Below, piece after piece: positions 6,342 through 9,719 of a stretch of DNA of 9,719 bases. The stretch's first letter is position 1. Each line of letters opens with the position of its first letter. The notes beneath the pieces are model-generated. The model saw nothing but the letters and a program-made list of their open reading frames with translations, was not told the DNA's origin and made no database searches. This stretch comes from an uncultured Clostridia bacterium (GTDB lineage: Bacteria; Bacillota; Clostridia; Oscillospirales; UBA644), in assembly GCA_904502105.1 (NCBI GenBank), contig CAJGDF010000048.1:1-9719 (forward strand), given 5' to 3'. Both the position numbers and the translations under genes were made by a program.

Positions 6342-6369
6342 CCGCTCACGGAATTTCGTGAGCGGTTTT
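6342..6369 (+). terminator. Intrinsic terminator of pcrA
   Basis: CCGCTCACG (6342-6350) and CGTGAGCGG (6357-6365) form a perfect 9-bp stem with loop GAATTT, followed by TTTTCGTTTT. It lies 7 nt after the pcrA stop. On the minus strand it also sits just after the grpB-like gene, but its tail there is only partly T-rich. Confidence 0.88.
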
Positions 6370-6381
6370 CGTTTTATAGAA

Positions 6382-6897
6382 TCATTTCAAGCCGCAAGAT
6401 TCATACAGCTCTTCAATGCAGGGAGATTTATACTGAATGTATTTATCTATATCATCGGGAAACAACATTGCCGCAGTTTCTTTCACTTCGCTGTATTTTT
6501 TAACGGCTTCGGGATGTGTTCTCAAAAAATCTCTGAATGAAATATGACGGTGAAGTTCCTTGGAGCATTTCGGGCAAACATATAAATGATGCTTTTTCAG
6601 ATGCGGCTTACCGGAATATTTAAAAGCCTCTCTGTCTTTAATTCCGAGATCCCCCTCGTGAATATAGCCTATCGAATTCAGCCGTTCAACGACCTTGTCA
6701 AAAACAGAGTAATTTTCGATAATAACATCAATATCGATGCATGGCTTTGCGGAAAGCCCTTCAACGGATGTACTGCCGATATGTTCAACACCGACGGCAA
6801 GATCACCCAGAGCGGATTCAAGCTCATTTTTTATTTTATCAAAATCGGATCTCCACGAAATATCGTAGGGAACGACAACAACATTTGCTGTTTTCAT
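6382..6897 (-). CDS. GrpB/UPF0157 family protein (nucleotidyltransferase-like)
   Basis: This 171-residue cytosolic protein is full length for the GrpB family (COG2320). It shows the nucleotidyltransferase-like core VEHIGSTSVEGL (37-48), followed by KPCIDIDVII (51-60) with D55 and D57 as the likely metal-binding acids after G41-S42. The family signature HHLYVCPKCSKELHRH is at 103-118, then the FRDFLRTHPEAVKKY helix. The C108-PK-C111 pair could be a half metal site or just local variation. The substrate of this family is not established; many members stand alone or are fused to acetyltransferase or CoaE-type domains, and here no fusion is seen. The ATG at 6895-6897 has AAAGGA 9 nt upstream. I see no good promoter in the 76-nt gap before it, so it may depend on read-through from the glycosidase gene. 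Confidence 0.88.
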   Translation of the reverse strand: MKTANVVVVPYDISWRSDFDKIKNELESALGDLAVGVEHIGSTSVEGLSAKPCIDIDVIIENYSVFDKVVERLNSIGYIHEGDLGIKDREAFKYSGKPHLKKHHLYVCPKCSKELHRHISFRDFLRTHPEAVKKYSEVKETAAMLFPDDIDKYIQYKSPCIEELYESCGLK

Positions 6898-6929
6898 CTT
6901 TTATGATCCTTTATATTTTTATAACCGAA

Positions 6930-6954
6930 CCGCCCACAGTATTTCCGTGGGCGG
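6930..6954 (-). terminator. Hairpin after the glycosidase gene, weak terminator
   Basis: CCGCCCAC (6930-6937) and GTGGGCGG (6947-6954) form a perfect 8-bp GC-rich stem with a 9-nt loop, 19 nt after the glycosidase stop codon. The minus-strand tail (TTCGGTTAT) is a poor U tract, so termination may be partial and allow transcription into the grpB-like gene. Confidence 0.55.
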
Positions 6955-6973
6955 TAATTTATATATAAATTTA

Positions 6974-9719
6974 TCAGCCGTAGATCTTAACGGATACAGG
7001 ACCGATAAGGCCGGACACGGCATCCTTGGGATAGTTGGAATACGGAGACGGGTTATCGGAATACTGGTTGCAGAGGGTGTTTGCAACTTCGACGGTTATG
7101 CGGTTATTTGCGCCGTCAAAGAGGAATTCCGTAATATCAAATTTAAACGGAGGAACGCAGGACATCGCAACACAGTCGCCGTTGACGGAAACCTTGCAGG
7201 AGCAAGCAACTGTACCGAGATCAAGGATATATTTTTTGCCGTTTTCCTTTTTGATATCGATAAGCTTTTCGTAAACGAACTTACCTGAATAGCTTTCAAG
7301 GCCGCCGACAACAGATGTATCGCCGAGAGCAATAACGCCTTTACCGCATTTTTCACGGATGGGCTCGGGGAGGATCGCACCGCCGACATAGCCTGCGAAC
7401 GGTTTGACAGTGATCTCAGCGGAGCCGACAGTTTTGAGTAAGTTGCCGACAGTTACGCGATAGATATTTGCACCGTATCTTTCGCCTGTTTTTTCAACGG
7501 TTGCACCGCCGCCGTTAACGCTTGCGAATGTAACGTCACCGAAAGCAACGATTTCAAGGCTTTCAGCCGCAGGAGCAAGACCGCATTTAACGGTAACCTC
7601 GGATTCAAAGCTGTCTGTTGAGAATCTTACAAGAGATCTGTCAGCAAACCAGCTGTTTGTGAGGGGAAGGCCTGTTGCGCCGCCCTGCTTTGATTTATCT
7701 CTGAGGACGACATAGCCGCGGTATTCTTTATCCTCGGTGTTAACGTATTCAACAGAGATGCGATGAGTACCCTTACCGACTTTTACGGAAGAGAGATCTC
7801 TGATAATATTAGCGTCGATCATCAATACGGAATGATTGATGCCGCCTGTGAGGATCTCGATCTCGGTTTCAGCATCAAGACAGAATTCGGAAGCGAAGAC
7901 TGCTTTTTCTTTCGATCTGACAACGAGGTTCCAGTCGTAAACAAACTTTTTAAGGCCGTGATAGCCCTGTTCGTAGCACTGACCTGTAACGATGCCGTAG
8001 CGGTCGTTGACGGTAACAGTTTCTTCGGTTCCGTCGGGAAGGACTTTCTTCCAGAGATCGTATTTGGCAACGGTCTGCTTTTTGCCGTTGATTTCGGGGA
8101 AACGTACTTCCGCACCTATGCTGTCTTCAACAACGGGAAGTCTGAAGTCGCCCCAACGGTTATCGAGAGTGGGGTTAAGAGCAAAGTCCCAATCGCCGTC
8201 AACATTGATCTGTTCAACGATCTCGCCGAGTTCAGCGTATTTTTCGGTCGCAGTATCTTCTGTTCTGTTGAAAACGATAAGATTATCGCCGTCAAACGGG
8301 ATGGCAATATGGGTTTTGCCGTTCTTTTTGCAGGAGTCAAGAAGAAGACGTTTGCTTCCGTCGGCAAACCAGAGTTCAACGGTGCCGTCGCAGTCAAATT
8401 CGCAAACGGTGCCTTTTTTGGTGTTGCGGACAAAATAAACATCGATATCCCCGTCATGTCTGTGAAGAACATTTGCACGGGAGCCGTCAAGAGTGCGGAA
8501 ATCGCGGGCAGTGACTCTGTTGACAGCGAAAAGAAGCTCGGCATTGTCGTTAACGAGAACAGCATCGATCTCTTCGGGGAGAGTGTCACCGATAACGTCG
8601 GTATACTGGGGAACATCTCCGAGAATTATGAGATTGCCGCCGAGCTCTGTAAATTTCTTGAGCTTTGCGAGAGTTTCATGACGGATACAGTCAACAGCCG
8701 CAAGAACGACCGTCTTATATTTTTCGCCTGCAACGCAAAGCTTGCCGTCAATGATATCAGCCGCAAGAATAGACTGGAAATCAATGAAATCGAAGTCTAT
8801 ACCGTTTTCAAAAATATCTTTTGCAACGGAGAATGTTGTTTTAACAGCTTTTTCGGCATTGATATTAACATCGCACGCACTTACGGGATAGAAAAGTGCA
8901 ACGTCGCAGGCATGTGTGCCTCTTGTTAAAAGATAAGAAAGACGTTCATAATAGCCGTAGAAGCTCTTTGCATGATCCCAGTAAGGCATTCTGAAATGGA
9001 AATCGGGAGGAGCCCATTCCCAGAAGCCGCCGTATGTTGAATAATAAAGACCGTGCATACAGAGCAGGTTCATACCGTAGATAAAGTTATCGCTGGTGGG
9101 AGCCTGAAGGCTTGCAAGAGATGTACCCCAACCGGAGCTGTGATAGCCTTCGAGCCATGTTCTTTCGCGGCCGTAAAGATGCGCGATAGAGCTTGAAACC
9201 TTGTCTTTGATAATATTTGCGGAACGGAACGGAGTGTCGTTGCCGGGTGCGGTGAACCAACGTACTGTACGGAAATAATCGCCGTATTCTCCGGGAGAAA
9301 GACCGCGGGAGCACTGGTCACAGCCGTAAATGAGGCCTCTGGAAGCGTGGAAGTCATAAATAGGCTTGAAGTAGCCTTCTTCTGTCATACCTGTTTTAAC
9401 ATCGCAGTAGTCGAGACGGGTCTTGACACATTCGGGTGTTTCAACAAAAAGCTCAAAGAGAAGGGGAACGATATCATAACCCTTTTCTTCTTCGATCTTT
9501 GCTCTAAGAGAGTCGGACCAGATGCGCTGGGTGTTGCAACCGGGCATAAATTCGTCCTGGAAGCAGTAGTTGAGAGCATCACGGACATCTTCATCGAGAT
9601 GTTCTTCAAAATATTCAAAAAATACTTTTGCGAGAAGCTTGCCTGCTTCGGGGTCAAGTACGTTTATAGATCTGGGGTTTACTTTTCTTGTTACAACGTA
9701 TACGGTGCAGTCCTCGTCC
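6974..9719 (-). CDS. Large GH106-like glycoside hydrolase, C-terminal 914 residues (start outside window)
   Basis: The frame is open to the right edge of the window, so the N-terminus is missing; a Met codon at 9545-9547 is internal because family-like sequence continues before it. Numbered from the first visible codon, residues 1-275 resemble the catalytic barrel of GH106-type alpha-L-rhamnosidases: RIWSDSLRAKIEEEKGYDIVP, SIAHLYGRERTWLEGYHSSGWG with a candidate catalytic E190, YGMNLLCMHG, and GTHACDVALFYP. A Rossmann-like segment follows (about 275-370, LGGNLIILGDVPQ). Beta-rich domains come next (from about 520, RWGDFRLP). The last 100 residues form a jelly roll of the GH2 sugar-binding kind (LDLGTVACSCKVSVNG, PFKFDITEFLFDGANN). 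Members act on rhamnose-containing plant glycans. The exact substrate, and whether it is secreted, cannot be told without the N-terminus. It ends with tandem stops TGA-TAA. Confidence 0.75.
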   Translation of the reverse strand, partial: DEDCTVYVVTRKVNPRSINVLDPEAGKLLAKVFFEYFEEHLDEDVRDALNYCFQDEFMPGCNTQRIWSDSLRAKIEEEKGYDIVPLLFELFVETPECVKTRLDYCDVKTGMTEEGYFKPIYDFHASRGLIYGCDQCSRGLSPGEYGDYFRTVRWFTAPGNDTPFRSANIIKDKVSSSIAHLYGRERTWLEGYHSSGWGTSLASLQAPTSDNFIYGMNLLCMHGLYYSTYGGFWEWAPPDFHFRMPYWDHAKSFYGYYERLSYLLTRGTHACDVALFYPVSACDVNINAEKAVKTTFSVAKDIFENGIDFDFIDFQSILAADIIDGKLCVAGEKYKTVVLAAVDCIRHETLAKLKKFTELGGNLIILGDVPQYTDVIGDTLPEEIDAVLVNDNAELLFAVNRVTARDFRTLDGSRANVLHRHDGDIDVYFVRNTKKGTVCEFDCDGTVELWFADGSKRLLLDSCKKNGKTHIAIPFDGDNLIVFNRTEDTATEKYAELGEIVEQINVDGDWDFALNPTLDNRWGDFRLPVVEDSIGAEVRFPEINGKKQTVAKYDLWKKVLPDGTEETVTVNDRYGIVTGQCYEQGYHGLKKFVYDWNLVVRSKEKAVFASEFCLDAETEIEILTGGINHSVLMIDANIIRDLSSVKVGKGTHRISVEYVNTEDKEYRGYVVLRDKSKQGGATGLPLTNSWFADRSLVRFSTDSFESEVTVKCGLAPAAESLEIVAFGDVTFASVNGGGATVEKTGERYGANIYRVTVGNLLKTVGSAEITVKPFAGYVGGAILPEPIREKCGKGVIALGDTSVVGGLESYSGKFVYEKLIDIKKENGKKYILDLGTVACSCKVSVNGDCVAMSCVPPFKFDITEFLFDGANNRITVEVANTLCNQYSDNPSPYSNYPKDAVSGLIGPVSVKIYG

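Noticed and set aside
7763..8929. 388-codon plus-strand open frame inside the glycosidase gene
   Set aside because: It is fully antisense to the glycosidase frame, which shows family motifs throughout; the plus-strand product resembles nothing.
9385..9657. Minus-strand frame suggesting a frameshift near the start of the glycosidase
   Set aside because: The glycosidase frame itself continues without a stop from 9547 to the window edge, so the gene is simply cut by the window.

Overview
The window looks like chromosome from a spore-forming, Gram-positive anaerobe of the Clostridia, most likely a gut Ruminococcaceae/Oscillospiraceae relative. The reasons are consensus sigma-A promoters with purine-rich ribosome binding sites, a SleB spore-cortex lytic enzyme, a DUF1540 Cys-rich protein, a PcrA helicase with an extra 1A-domain insertion that I recall from this group, and a large GH106-like glycosidase of the kind used on plant polysaccharides. 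Taxonomy is inferred from gene content only. No mobile element, CRISPR array, rRNA or tRNA was seen.

Layout, left to right. (1) 1-2312, minus strand: carA followed with no gap by carB (3' end outside the window), the two subunits of carbamoyl-phosphate synthetase. CarB looks normal. CarA does not: the glutaminase nucleophile Cys is Gly and the catalytic His is Lys, in an otherwise intact protein, so this enzyme probably runs on free ammonia. (2) 2313-2725: a dense regulatory region. It holds a strong promoter for carA with a near-palindrome at its start site. Upstream of that, on the same strand, is a perfect-consensus promoter followed 63 nt later by an intrinsic terminator, which is either a small RNA or an attenuated leader. 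(3) 2726-3071, plus strand: a 101-residue protein with 18 cysteines and two DUF1540 domains, with its own terminator. (4) 3102-3785, minus strand: sleB, for spore germination. (5) 3862-6369, plus strand: promoter, an unusual leader, pcrA and a terminator. (6) 6382-6897, minus strand: a GrpB/UPF0157-family nucleotidyltransferase-like protein bracketed by two similar hairpins. (7) 6974-9719, minus strand: the C-terminal 914 residues of a large GH106-like glycoside hydrolase whose start lies beyond the window.

Apart from carAB the genes form single-gene units with unrelated jobs (pyrimidine/arginine precursor supply, germination, DNA repair, glycan breakdown). The most noteworthy points are the glutaminase-dead CarA, the short transcription unit upstream of it, and the hairpins lying between Shine-Dalgarno sequence and start codon in both plus-strand genes.
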